NCBI GenBank assembly: GCA_028622995.1 | Contig: JAJQJQ010000037.1 | Location: forward strand, 620,001-684,000 | Length of the DNA stretch: 64,000 nucleotides | Direction of reading: 5' to 3' | DNA from: Panagrolaimus kolymaensis | Lineage: Eukaryota; Nematoda; Chromadorea; Rhabditida; Panagrolaimidae | Shown: positions 38,154 through 49,339 of the stretch, piece after piece | Layout: the number at the start of each line of letters is the position of its first letter | Position numbering within the stretch: position 1 is the stretch's first letter | The notes under the pieces: generated by a model | Told to the model about the DNA's origin: nothing | The model's input: the letters and a program-made list of their open reading frames with translations, nothing else | Database searches by the model: none | Translations under genes and position numbers: made by a program

Positions 38154-38483
38154 TTATTCTGAAGGTGAACGCAATACTTTAATAAAAAGATCATCCAATT
38201 CAATATTGATGTAATTGTCATCAGAAAGATAGGCACCAACATAAATTTCTCGATCCGAGGCAATAGTAGTCCAGTAGCCATCAAAAGTGTTACGCATTTG
38301 GTCGGTAATTCTAAAACACAAATCTCTCCATTCACGTTCTTCATGATCACTATGAATTTTGACCGCCTCAAAAATAAGTTGGGTCGCCATTTCAAATTTT
38401 TCGCCGGTCATACGAGTTTTAGTCATTCCTTTTGATCCAAGTGCGCCATCACGAATTTCAGCTAATTTATAAAACTTTGGCAT
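38154..38483 (-). CDS. LC8-type dynein-light-chain-like protein, copy 1
   Basis: Single-exon 109-residue protein starting MPKFYKLAEIRDGALGSKG. The C-terminal half (EWRDLCFRITDQMRNTFDGYWTTIASD..INIELDDLFIKVL) follows the LC8 pattern of helix, G-x-W-x-x-[IV] strand and a closing hydrophobic strand. LC8 proteins are small dimeric hubs of dynein and many other complexes. Paralogues lie at 43821-44144 and 56467-57489. It lacks the WHC triplet (WTT instead), so it is the most diverged of the three. A TTCTATAG acceptor-like site precedes the ATG. Confidence 0.7.
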   Translation of the reverse strand: MPKFYKLAEIRDGALGSKGMTKTRMTGEKFEMATQLIFEAVKIHSDHEEREWRDLCFRITDQMRNTFDGYWTTIASDREIYVGAYLSDDNYINIELDDLFIKVLRSPSE

Positions 38484-39239
38484 CCTATAGAATGGAGAAT
38501 TCTCAGTAAGAGAAAGGTTTGAAATTTTAATGGAAAAATAGGTGAAACTGTGAAAAACGAGCGTTTATCGAATGAATATCAGAGCAACGTCTGCCATCGA
38601 TTGTTTTTTTTTTACACTAAATGTTCAACTTTTTTTTTCGCCGATTGATGTTTAATAAAAAAATAAAGTTTTTATATTTGAAAACATCAAACAAAGAGAA
38701 GGAAAAGCTGTTTACGTATCATCTAAATCAATAAATTAATAAAATCTCTAAAAATCAATTAAATGGACGATGTTATAAAAACGATACAAATATTTCAAGG
38801 AATGTATTTTTTTAATGCTTTGATTAGTTCTAATTACGGTAATGATACATAAATATAAAATGCTTCCAAATTTTTGGAAAAATGAGTTATTTCTTTTTTT
38901 ATTTGAGACAATTTGGATGTTTTTTTCTTTCCGTGGAATAAAAGTAATCAATGAATCACATGTCAGTTAAAAAAAAAGATTATTGTATTTGCTGCAAGAT
39001 TTTTTTTCTTTCTAACTTTATTACATTCAGCCTATGTTCATTACAGTTTTGTCCAATTTTGTTACATCTTTATGTCCAAGCATATAAGAAATTTTTTATT
39101 TTCTTTTTTTCTCATTTTTTGTTACAATTCTTTACTCTTTGTTATAGTCATCATGCTTATAATAATCTGCAAACGCTCCAAAAAGAATTTTATTTTTTCT
39201 TCATTTAGTGCTTATCAGTTATCATTAATGATGTCATCG

Positions 39240-39350
39240 AGCCTGGTCGACCTGTAAAACGCCCGGCAATTCAAGCCCGGGCCAAAATTGTAGAGAAGCC
39301 CGGACATGGCAAGGCTTGAAAAATCGGGCTCCACCCATCTCTAGTTATTA
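39240..39350. repeat. GC-rich repeat fragment with GCCCGG motifs
   Basis: A 100-bp stretch with several GCCCGG/CCGGGC blocks in alternating orientation (GCCCGGCAATTCAAGCCCGG, AAGCCCGGACATGGCAAGGC), ending in a CCACCCATCTCTAG terminus. The composition and inverted motifs suggest part of an inverted-repeat element; borders and target duplication were not found. Confidence 0.4.
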
Positions 39351-39855
39351 TCAAGACGACAGATTAGTTCCTTTAATCTACCTTATTATAACCTTTTTTC
39401 TGTTATAGTTACGCTTATAACAAAGTACCAGAAAGAAAAGTAACGGCATTCCAAGAAAGGAGGGCTGTATGTAACAATCACATAGAAAGGAGGGAAAGAA
39501 GTGATTTTTTATTTTGCTACAACCTTTGCTTTAACTTTTATAACAACGTGTTCACAAAAATCTATCATGTTCCAAAATAAAAGTGACAAAAAGGGGTTGG
39601 ACGAGAACATCTACGAGATAGAGTGTTCCTAAGATTAGTATAAAAACAATTTCTTTTTTGCTTACTTTATCATTGTTTAAAGTTTTCATTTTACATTTAT
39701 TGTTATTGGCGCATATTTTAAGGATTTGAAGAAATTGAAAAAGTACGTTTTTTCTTTATTAAAATGGAAACCTCTGGTGATGAAGAATTTTTTCACGTTT
39801 TTGAATTTGCCCCTTTTTATATGGCATTCAATGAGAGCTAAAAATGTAAATTTAG

Positions 39856-40310
39856 ATGATTTCATGTGGAGGCGTTGTTATCTTGAGTAACCCGAAACTG
39901 TCGACAAAGAAGGAAATCATGGAAGTAAACATAAACCAAAAAGCTACACTCACTTTAAAGCTAATTTCAAAAAGCGATGTCAGAGTAGTACCTATGAAAT
40001 GGGGACCATCGAAAGTACGATCTTATAAATTTTGTGGATCCGATTCTACGATAACCGTCCATGGTGAAGCATGGGAAAGATATATTGAGCTTGCTGACGA
40101 AGAACTTTGTGTTGGGGGTGTAAGTTTATTTTAATGGTTTGCGAAAATTCATTAAAGAATTTAGAATTTTTGCAGGTGTTTAAAATTACATTTCACCCAA
40201 AAAATCATCTAAAAAAAGATACCCTTCGTCCAACAAAGGTAGAATTTAAGATTCCTTTCAATCATCAATCCACTATTGACTATCCAGATGAGGATCCAGA
40301 AAAAGTTTAA
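39856..40310 (+). CDS. Two-exon protein of unknown function (132 aa)
   Basis: Exons 39856-40119 and 40176-40310 join in phase 0. The ATG follows directly on an AATTTAG acceptor-like site, suggesting trans-splicing. The protein is rich in alternating hydrophobic/charged beta-like segments (KATLTLKLISKSDVRVVPMK, VFKITFHPKNHLKK) and ends in an acidic YPDEDPEKV. No signal peptide or membrane segment. Beta-sandwich-like, but no family recognised. Confidence 0.55.
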
Positions 40311-41356
40311 TTTCGCAATAATTTTTTGTTTTGGTGTATACATATAATTTCTTTAATACATATGTTAACTTTTTGATATTGTAATAAAGCTACTACATAT
40401 CGTATACTAGCTTACAAATACTCTCGAGGGCATTTTGAGTATATCTCTAACAGAAAAAATGTTGTAACAAAATTGAAGGAAAAAATCAAAAAATCACACG
40501 TCTTGCTCATTTATTTGACAATGAAAAAAAGAAGAAAACAACTTTTTTTGGAAAGGTGTTATTTTTCTCTTATTTTGGAAGATTATTATTATAAGCAGGA
40601 TGAAACAGAATAGATTTAAAAAAAGTTCTGACAATATGCTAAAAACATAGAAGAAAAAACGAAGAAAAAAGTGTTATAAACATCGCTTGTTATTTTATAT
40701 AAAGGTTTTTTGCCTTTCTTCCATAAAAATCGTTAATCAAGGATTAATGTTATACTTTTGTTTACGTAGATAAAATAAAACTTAGCTTAAAAAGGGTTAT
40801 TGTTTTGTTATAAAAAATTTTTTGTTACAACGTTTTTCTTTCTAAAGTGTTTATCACGCTTGAAAGTAACGCTAATATTTCAAAAGAAAAAATTCATCGT
40901 TGCAATAAAAGAGGATTGTTTTTTTTCTTTATCAAAGCAATCTTATAAAGCAAATGATTTTTTTTTTCATTCTTTATAGATTCTTCTTTTTTCCTTTAAT
41001 TTTACTACAGCTTATTTTTCTGTTATAAATTTATTTTTGACAAAGTAACGGTTATATTTCAAAAGAAAAAGTTACATCATTCCAAAAAGAGGGTCGTATC
41101 AACTCTCAATTTGAAGGAGAGAAAATAATGATTTCTTGCTTTCAATATTTTTTGTTTCTTACATTTCTCTTTCATTTGTTACTTACAACTCTTTCCTTTT
41201 GTGTACCTTATTTATTACTTTTTTTCTTAGTGAGCTTACATAACAAATGGTTCAAATTTTCCGAGCTCAAAGATAAAAATAACATTGACAAAGAAAAAAG
41301 ATTGTTGCAAAATTTTTTAACTCCACCAATAAACCCTATTATTTTTTAGAGAACGA

Positions 41357-41875
41357 GGATTTTCTTCAGTTTAGCGGGGAAGATTTTTCTTATTTTTTTT
41401 ATTCGTTTTTTTCTTTTAATGTTATCGAACTTTTTTGATAAACTGCCAGATCGGACAATCTTTTTTACCACTCGACTACCGATGCTTCTTTTTCAATCCA
41501 TCAAAATTTTATCATATAAAAGAATGGATTTTGAAGTGCTTTAAAACGTTAAAGGATCTAGGACTCAATAACGAATACAGATCCCAAAAAGAATCTTAAA
41601 GATCCAGAACCTATAAAGAATCTTAAAGATCCAGAACCCTTAAATAAAGATCCAGATCCTTAAAAGAATCTTAAAGATCCAGAACCAATAAAGAATCTTA
41701 GAGATCCAGAACCTATAAAGGATCTTATTAATCCAGATTCTAAGAACAAAAGAATTCTCACCATATTTGTTAAAAAATTTAGTGAAATAAAATCCGAAAA
41801 AAAGAATGAAAAATAAAAAAAACACAAAGGCGTGAGAGCAAATATTAGTCTTCCCCGCTAAACTGAAGAAGACCC
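41357..41875. mobile_element. Inverted-repeat element with internal minisatellite and 8-bp target duplication
   Basis: Ends are GGATTTTCTTCAGTTTAGCG and the complement of GGGTCTTCTTCAGTTTAGCG (two mismatches), extending to CGGGGAAGA. Both flanks carry GAGAACGA (41349-41356 and 41876-41883), an 8-bp target duplication as made by hAT-type transposases. No ORF of note; non-autonomous. Confidence 0.75.
41579..41745. repeat. Minisatellite, about 27-bp period
   Basis: Five to six imperfect units of the type AAAGAATCTTAAAGATCCAG+AACCTAT, lying inside the inverted-repeat element. GATCC-rich blocks of the same flavour also occur in the Helitron copies. Confidence 0.8.
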
Positions 41876-41934
41876 GAGAACGAATCTCCCAAAGCTAAAT
41901 TTGCTTTTTGATTTCATCGCTTGTTTAAATCGTA

Positions 41935-43510
41935 ATGTATTCGAGCAATGCATCCAATAATATGGAAGAAGGGTACTATTCCAATTATTCTTCTACTGTA
42001 CCACCTGTTGAGTCTGGATGGCAAGGTGCTGCAGTATCAAAAAATGAAGTAAACATTATTTCAAAAATTTGGTCAAACTCAGAGATGAAAGAATATAGCG
42101 ATTTTCAATTTCAGAAATCAACACCCAGTAGCTTGCCCCATAATATAGTCCCTATAAATGCTGTTTCTAAGTACTCTGAAAGGTAAAAGATTTTTATAAA
42201 ATAAATTTTATAATATGGCTTATAGTTCACAAGGATCTATGATCCATCAAAATGAAATTGCTCCTGCGAAATCACTAAAGCGTGAGCGAGAATACATAGA
42301 ATGTAAAAAATTTGAATATTCTATCAATAAATTAGGAGTAAAAGATAGGGTTATTATTGCTTTTGAATTTCAAGACGAATTCCTTGTTCGTACTTACACA
42401 TGTTTTAATAAAAAATCATGGCGGTGTATGGAATGTTGGAGAAAAGGAAAAACTTATACTTATGCTAAAATAACAAATGGATTATTACAAGTTGAATTAA
42501 ACCATAATTGCCGTCCTAAAACATATAAATCAGTAAAAGAAGAAAAATTTCAAAAAAATAATGACAAAAACTCCACACCAACTATGTAAGTTTTTTTATA
42601 CCATAAATCTCGAAAATTTAAGTAATGATAAACGATGAATAAAATAAATTTTACTTTTTTACTTTTTAAATAATTCCTTGTTTTGATATTTGTGATATTC
42701 TCTTGATTCTTGAGTAAATTAAAAATTCTAAAATTAATAATAACACAATTTTTTAGACAGCAATTAAACGCATCTCTGGAAGCTAATAAAATTGCAAATG
42801 ACAGCATTCATATTGCTAATATGAATATGGAAATTGCAAATAATAATCTCGAGTGAGTAGTAAAATATACTTTTGATATTTATCCAACCATTGAAAATTT
42901 TTAGATTACAAGCTAATTTTGAGTTTATTCATCCTTCGACTATTTGGTTAAAAGAAAGTTGTAAAAAATTGGGAATTAATTATTCACTAAATGCATATAA
43001 ATTGTGGAGCCAAATAGAAATAGAGACTTTTAATTTTTTATCTTTACCAAATACGTATATTTCTGACGAAGATATAAGAGTCTTAGAACGTTCATATCTT
43101 TTTCACCCATCTGGCTTTGAATGTTTGTCATATTTGTTTAGCGGAAGTGATGAAAATGCTTATCGACTTCAAAAAAGCGTCAAAGATCATTTTTATAGTA
43201 ATTATAAATACCTAGGTAAATTTATAATTAATAGAAGACATTACATATGAATTTTTTAGGGCAATGTCTTAACATTGACTTCACTAAATTAGAATACTCT
43301 GATTCCTGCATTAAAGATACATTATTTGCTGAAAATTTGACTCCCATTCATTGTGAGATGTTAGCGAAATGGTTGCATTGTCGTATCGTAATTTTTCAAA
43401 CTAACAATTTTTATCAATATGGCGACTGGAATGCATGCAATTATGATATCGTCACGTTGCTAATAGCAGAAGATGAAAAAGGATATCATATCATAAAATC
43501 TTTAAAGTAA
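41935..43510 (+). CDS. Zinc-binding (FLYWCH/BED-like) plus OTU-like domain protein
   Basis: Exons 41935-42182, 42226-42585, 42757-42852, 42905-43215 and 43260-43510, 421 residues. Residues about 110-175 hold a putative zinc module with W-R-C-x2-C and, 25 residues on, H-N-C, resembling FLYWCH-type fingers. The C-terminal part (about 235-421) is shared with the gene at 53337: FIHPSTIWLKESC.., FHPSGFECLSYLFSGSDEN, then TPIHCEMLAKWLHCRIVIF. This order mimics OTU cysteine proteases (Cys near a Gly-rich turn; later xxEL..L...I.I), with a Cys at the nucleophile position, but the catalytic His is not certain. Possibly a deubiquitinase-like or transposon-derived protein. Confidence 0.6.
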
Positions 43511-43820
43511 CTTTACATAAAAAATACTATTTAAATTTTGTTTTAAATGAATATCAAATTACTGAACATTTTTATCTCCTTGTTTGTATTATGAATTTGT
43601 TAAAAGAGAAAACAAATTCAATAAATATTTATTGACATCTTAAGCATAGTGTGATTTAATCCAGTGTTAAAAAAAAGAAAAAAATTATTATTTAAAAAAC
43701 AATGTTAAAAATAAAGTTTTTGGTTGGAAAATAACCCTTCCATTTAATTTCTAAACTTTAAAATTTTAAGATCTTCCAATCGAACGTTACCATATTTATT
43801 TATTCCTTTTAATGACAATA

Positions 43821-44144
43821 TTAGTGTGAACGAAACAATTCAATATAAAGATCATCTAATTTGACTGTCATATAGTCGCCTCCTGTTGGTTGTACCCATG
43901 AAAAAAAATGTTGTTCCCATGCAATACAATGCCAAACACCACCGTATGCTTTCTTCATTTCTTGCGTTATTCGCTGACAAAGTTCTAAGCATTCACGTTC
44001 ATCGGGATAAGTATGGATTTTGATTGCTTCAAAAATAATTAATACAGCACTTTCAAATTTCTCACCAGAAATTTGAGTTTTGGCGCCTTTATCCATTTTA
44101 AGCGCACCATCTCGAACTTCAGCTAATTTGTAAACTTTCGGCAT
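43821..44144 (-). CDS. LC8-type dynein-light-chain-like protein, copy 2
   Basis: MPKVYKLAEVRDGALKMDKG at the start; C-terminal half with YGGVWHCIAWEQHFFSWV and YMTVKLDDLYIELFRSH, matching LC8 (GGVWHCIVG..) closely. A TTTTGCAG acceptor lies 11 bp before the ATG (44144-44142), so an upstream leader or trans-spliced leader is likely. Converges with the OTU-like gene (311 bp between stops). The N-terminal 30 residues are shared with the other two copies but not with classical LC8, marking a nematode subfamily. Confidence 0.75.
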   Translation of the reverse strand: MPKVYKLAEVRDGALKMDKGAKTQISGEKFESAVLIIFEAIKIHTYPDERECLELCQRITQEMKKAYGGVWHCIAWEQHFFSWVQPTGGDYMTVKLDDLYIELFRSH

Positions 44145-44411
44145 AATAGTCTGCAAAAAAAAATTGAATTAACTAATAATATAAAAGAATTAAACAAAAA
44201 CTCGTTTTCACTGCCTCCATAAATAAGAATGAAACAAACTAAAAAAAACGCAACACATTTCAAACCCAATCAATCAATGATGCACACGCATGAATAAAAA
44301 GTACTGATATGAACTTTTTCAGTTAAAGCATTCTCATGTATTTAAAAAAATCATTTTTTAAACATGTTGCAAAGAAGAAGAAAACATTTTATTGATTATC
44401 AATATTGGAAA

Positions 44412-44826
44412 CAGTGTTCTTACTTTGCCTTTTGGTCGCGCCAAGCGCCGCGCCGGGCGCCAGAAAAATGAAAAACCGCGCCAGGCACCGCGCCACGCGC
44501 CAGCCTTTAAAATTTTGAGCACCAGCGCCGCGCCACGCGCCAGAAAAAAATTTAAATAATGACCAAAAACATTAACTTTTTTATTTATTTAGTAAGATAT
44601 ACTTAAAATAACGCTATATTTGAGGTTGTACTAAGATTAAATCAATTTTTTTCTGGAAAATTCAAGCATTTTAAAATTTTAAAAATATTTTTTAATTTTT
44701 CTCGCGCCACGCGCCGCGCCGAGCATCGGATTTCTGAAAAGCCGCGCCAAGCACCGCGCCACGCGCCAGCTGGCGCGCGCCGGCGCGCGCCGGCGCGGCG
44801 CGGGTGCGGCGCGAGTAAGAACACTG
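44412..44826. mobile_element. hAT-type MITE with GC-rich interior
   Basis: Terminal inverted repeats CAGTGTTCTTACT / AGTAAGAACACTG and a perfect 8-bp target duplication ATTGGAAA (44404-44411 and 44827-44834). The interior carries many GCGCCGCGCCACGCGCCAG-like units in an AT-rich genome, forming alternating, strongly self-complementary DNA near the right end. No coding capacity. Confidence 0.88.
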
Positions 44827-45310
44827 ATTGGAAACATGAAATTTGAAAACAAAAACATGTCCCTTCTTCTAAAACAGGTTGTCTGTACGTGTCATTTTAC
44901 TATTTCATTCACAGAAAGCAAGGACAAGGAAAGGAGAAAATTTGCATGAATTATTTTTTTGTTTTCATTTGCGCTAACAACAATATTTGCCATTGTTGAA
45001 AAGCAATTTTACAGAGAAAAGTTATTGAGGCGTTAGCTTAAAGAAACAATGATAGGATCCAGATAAAACATTAGATGGATATAGGGAACAAAATCTAAAT
45101 GGTATTAAACGCGCTTGCACATGGTCGCTTGAAGGATTAACTATTACAAAATAAAGAAAAAGAATTTTTCAATCTTATTTCATGGAAATGAAATGATGAT
45201 GAATGGCGGTTTTCTTTTGAGGAAGCATTAGGGACCTAATATCAAGGCAAGGATCCGTAGAGCTAATATCTGGGGAAGGATCGAAGATTTCGAGGATTCA
45301 AGGACCGATA

Positions 45311-48300
45311 TACTACGGGCTGAGTGTTGATTTTTTAAGTTTTCGCCAAAAATAAAAAAGTTCATTTTTAAGCAACTTTGTAATTGTCTTTTATGATAAT
45401 TTTTTATTTATTAATTAACTATTTATTGTTCCTATAGTAAATAATGGTCGAGAATTTCATATTTCCAGCTTTTAAACCAAGAAAAACCCTGTATTTTGGG
45501 TGTTTATAAACCTTTGAACTATTACCAACTTTCAAAAGCCTAAAACTTTTGAGCATTTGCATTTTTTATATCAACCACCTATGCCATAATGTTCAGCAGG
45601 TTCGATATGATAAGAATGGGAGTCAGATTTTCCTACGGTTTGACCAAAATGAAAATACAGCCATTTCAAGTTTTAGCGCGCATGTCGTATGCTTTTATGC
45701 AAAGGAAATGAATTTTTTGCTTCATTTTTATTTCTTTTACATTTTTTTACCTTTTAATATTTAAAAAATAATTAATGTTGTTTCATTTCATCTTTTAATA
45801 CTCCCAAATATTTGCTTTTAAGGGTAGTTCGATTATTTTGTTTTAACACGTTTGCGTGCTCATATCTTTACAACTTTGTTCTTTTTATGTATTTTATTAA
45901 AACAATAAGTATAACAACAAGAATAAAAATAATGCAAAGGAGACAAAAAAGAGCATTCCAAAACGATGAGACATGATCGTAGGATACTTTAATGAAGTAT
46001 TTTGCCGAAAGTTTTCTTTACCGCTTAATGGCACAAAATTTGTTTCTAAGAATGGATTGTCTTTTGTAGTATTCATTTCTTTCGTTCAAATTATCAGTTC
46101 TTTTTGGAATTCTGCTAAAAAATTTATTTTGCGTTTTGTGGCTGGCTTCACATGCTAAAAATGTTACATCTTTTAATAATTGATATGCATGGATATAACC
46201 TACATTGTTCGCTTGTCAAGCCCCATGTTTTGTGTAAATCAACATATTCAACAACGTGGGATATCAAGACGTGGATATGTTGACTCGAAGCAACAATTTC
46301 ATTATACTCTGGACCTTCTATTTCTTCTGCAAAAACCTTGATGCACTTTTTCATTTCATCAATTTCTTCATCGTTCAATATTTCAGCTCGGGCATATTGC
46401 TGAATGTCGGAAAGGATCAATAGTAAAATAAAACCTGGACCATCGTAAATCACCGCGCCTCCAGCTAACTTATTCAATAAAATACGGCCGTGGTTACCAC
46501 TGAGCTTCTTGGTATGTCCTTCCCGTAAAACATGAGCGTCAAGGAGAAGTTGGTTCACCCTATAACAATAAGTAAATTTGAGGCATTTATAAATTTGCTT
46601 ACATTTCTTTGTTCTTTTTTTCGGCAAAAGCAAGTATAGCATTTACAGATCCAGCAATAACATGCAAGGCTGGAGGACAAATATTTGGAATATCGAAATG
46701 CTGCGTCATCGGTCGATGCTTTACACTATGACAGCTTTGATGCGCCTTTGTGACAGCTGATGCTGTTGTAGCAGTAGCTAGTTTTTCTTCAAGTTGAACA
46801 TAATCGTTATTAATTTGCTGTAAAGTTCTTCTTGGTGCTTCATAGTTTCTTGAACCTATTTCTCGTTTCTTCAATAAGCAAAAGCTGCAAAAATATGTCG
46901 CAGAGCAGCCTTGAAGTCCCAAATAACAGCTTATAAACTTGAGATCTCCTGTTATGACACTAAAAGAAGAGGGTTTAAAGCAAGTTAAAGAAAAAGGGAA
47001 ATTACAATTTGCATTTGATGAAGAAGCCGTCAACAAATTTTCCTTGCTTCCACGCTGTTAAAGAATCTAATAGCTTTTCAAACACTGGAGCACAATTTTC
47101 GTAACTTTCCTTATCAGTGAAACTTGAAAGTATTGAAAAATTTGCTTCAGAACATGGATTTTCGACATCACAAATATAGAAGCCGATCTTGCAAGTATCG
47201 CCGCCTAAACGTTTTTTAGTTTTTTTTTAAGGAAAAAATACAAATTACCAAAATCTCCAACGATTGTAACAGTAAGAGTCGAAGGAAGATTTTCCACTCC
47301 ATACCAACGTATCCTCGATTTCAAAACATCATCAAAATCATATCCTTTAATAGTACATTTGTCATTAGAAAGTATGACGTTTTCGGTTCCGTAATTCTGG
47401 AAAATTTCTTTTTCCTTCTTTCTAATGCTATATGTTGAGGCAACTAAAAACTAATGAACATTAATGATTACAGAAATTTTAAAAAATACCCATTTTTGTC
47501 GAGGTTCTTAGTAACTCCATTTGTCGCTTAGTAAAAGTACCTTGGACCCTAAGTGCAACACTAGCTTCAGCATCGAGAGGCTGACGAGGAGGACTAGTTG
47601 TAATACGAATTCCTGGTGAAATTGCTTCAATTCGTCTGCTTCTTCGGCACTTTTCTTCACGTGAAAGATCTGCGAATAATTTTGGGTTCTTCTTTGGTCC
47701 ACGTTGACGCTTGATTATTGATTCGCCTTGTACTAAAAATAAATACACAAACCTAATAAAGAAAACAATACTAACTATTTTCTATAGATTCTTTCTTTTT
47801 TGCCGCATTTGCTATGGCTATATTCAGCTTTTTCTTTTCTCCTAAATGTTTCTTGTTTACCTTTGCTAGTTCATGGCTTTTTCTAGCTAATTTCAATGCA
47901 TTCAGCTTTGCTTTGCTCAATTGAACCTGTGGAACATCTACCGATAATGTTGATGCGAGACTTCCGACAGAAGCTGATGACAAAGATACATGTAAAGTTG
48001 AAGCAATATTTCCATCAGAGGGAGATCCTGGTGTTTCATTTATTGACATAGTAGAAGGAACATCTCCAAGATCCTCAGATTTACGGGCCTCAATAGCCTT
48101 AATTCTAGCCAAGACGCCTTTTTCACGATTTGCTTTAAAATTCTTTCGAACACGAGGCATATCTAAGATAAATAATATAAAATGTAAAACCTTAACATAA
48201 TAAAAAAAAAACAGAAACATATAAAAGGTATGTCAAAGCATGTGAAATATACAAACACGCGAAAAAATTATGAAGGCATCTTGATCTGATTCTATCCAAA

Positions 48301-48779
48301 ATAACGTTAATATTAAATATTAAAAGGTAAAAAAATGTAAAAGAAATAAAAATGAAGCAAAAAATTCATTTCCTTTGCATAAAAGCATACGACATGCGCG
48401 CTAAAACTTGAAATGGCTGTATTTTCATTTTGGTCAAACCGTAGGAAAATCTGACTCCCATTCTTATCATATCGAACCTGCTGAACATTATGGCATAGGT
48501 GGTTGATATAAAAAATGCAAATGCTCAAAAGTTTTAGGCTTTTGAAAGTTGGTAATAGTTCAAAGGTTTATAAACACCCAAAATACAAGGTTTTTCTTGG
48601 TTTAAAAGCTGGAAATATGAAATTCTCGACCATTATTTACTATAGGAACAATAAATAGTTAATTAATAAATAAAAAATTATCATAAAAGACAATTACAAA
48701 GTTGCTTAAAAATGAACTTTTTTATTTTTGGCGAAAACTTAAAAAATCAACAAAGCAACGGATTTTCATCCCGTAGTGG
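45311..48779 (-). mobile_element. 3.5-kb DNA transposon with long terminal inverted repeats
   Basis: Left repeat 45311-45764 and right repeat about 48313-48779 are inverted copies; they differ by a 13-bp insertion near the right end and are otherwise nearly identical (both even encode the same 71-residue ORF). Ends read TACTACGGG / CCACTACGGG. Flanks share CCGATA (45305-45310, 48780-48785), a 6-bp candidate target duplication. Between the repeats is a multi-exon gene on the minus strand. High identity of the repeats implies recent insertion. Confidence 0.85.
46148..48160 (-). CDS. Transposase-like multi-exon gene of the 3.5-kb element
   Basis: Exons 48160-47776 (MPRVRKNFKANREKG, then a Ser/Lys-rich linker), 47732-47490 (basic KRQRGPKKNPKLF..), 47444-47249, 47204-47006, 46959-46603 and 46559-46148. 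Candidate acidic catalytic residues sit in TVTIVGDFGGDTCKIGF and in VITGDLKFISCYLGLQG; the latter is followed by CSFC and, further on, H-rich SVKHRPMTQHFD, a Zn-knuckle-like arrangement seen in DDE-type transposon proteins. Superfamily not assigned. Within exon 3 the frame changes by one base at about 47400 (TTTTCCCAG), so either a border is misplaced or the gene has just been broken. Confidence 0.65.
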
Positions 48780-48884
48780 CCGATATCATTGGAAGGTTTC
48801 AATGACCAAAAAAACAAAATAAAGAAAATGACAAATTTGCATAAAATGGCTTGAGTTTCTGTGCAATAAAAGTTGCATAGCAGT

Positions 48885-49339
48885 CAGTGTTTGCGAAATT
48901 CCAATTTTTTCACTTCCAATTCCAACCAATTCTTGCCCTTCGAATCAATTCCCAATTCCAATCAATTCTTTCACTTCCGAGAATCACTTCCAATTCTCAA
49001 AAAATTCCGTTAAAAATTCCCTTTTTCAAAATTTTTCATAAAAATTGTACTCGTAAAAAAATTTTTTTCGAAAATAATGGGTGAAAGCAACAAATTTAAT
49101 CAATTTTAATCGTTTTGTTGGTCATTTTTTGTTAAAATATACCATAAATAATGGTAATATTTTAATTATTTGGGGCAAAAATACAAAATTTTAAGGATAA
49201 GAATGGAATTAATTCTTTTGAACCAATTCCAATCAATTCCAATCAATTCTCAGTTAAAATCAATCAATTCCACTTCTATAGGAATTGGATTGGAATTGGA
49301 AGTGGAATTGGAGTTGGAATTGGAATTTCGCAAACACTG
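48885..49339. mobile_element. hAT-type MITE rich in AATTCC repeats
   Basis: Terminal inverted repeats CAGTGTTTGCGAAATTCCAA and complement; perfect 8-bp target duplication ATAGCAGT at 48877-48884 and 49340-49347. Both arms are built from tandem (C)AATTCC units on the left and GGAATTG units on the right, so the whole element folds into a long hairpin. Inserted in Helitron copy C. Confidence 0.9.

Noticed and set aside
45549..45764. 71-aa ORF repeated identically at 48313-48528 on the other strand
   Set aside because: Both copies lie in the terminal inverted repeats of the 3.5-kb transposon; the identity reflects the repeat, not a gene pair.
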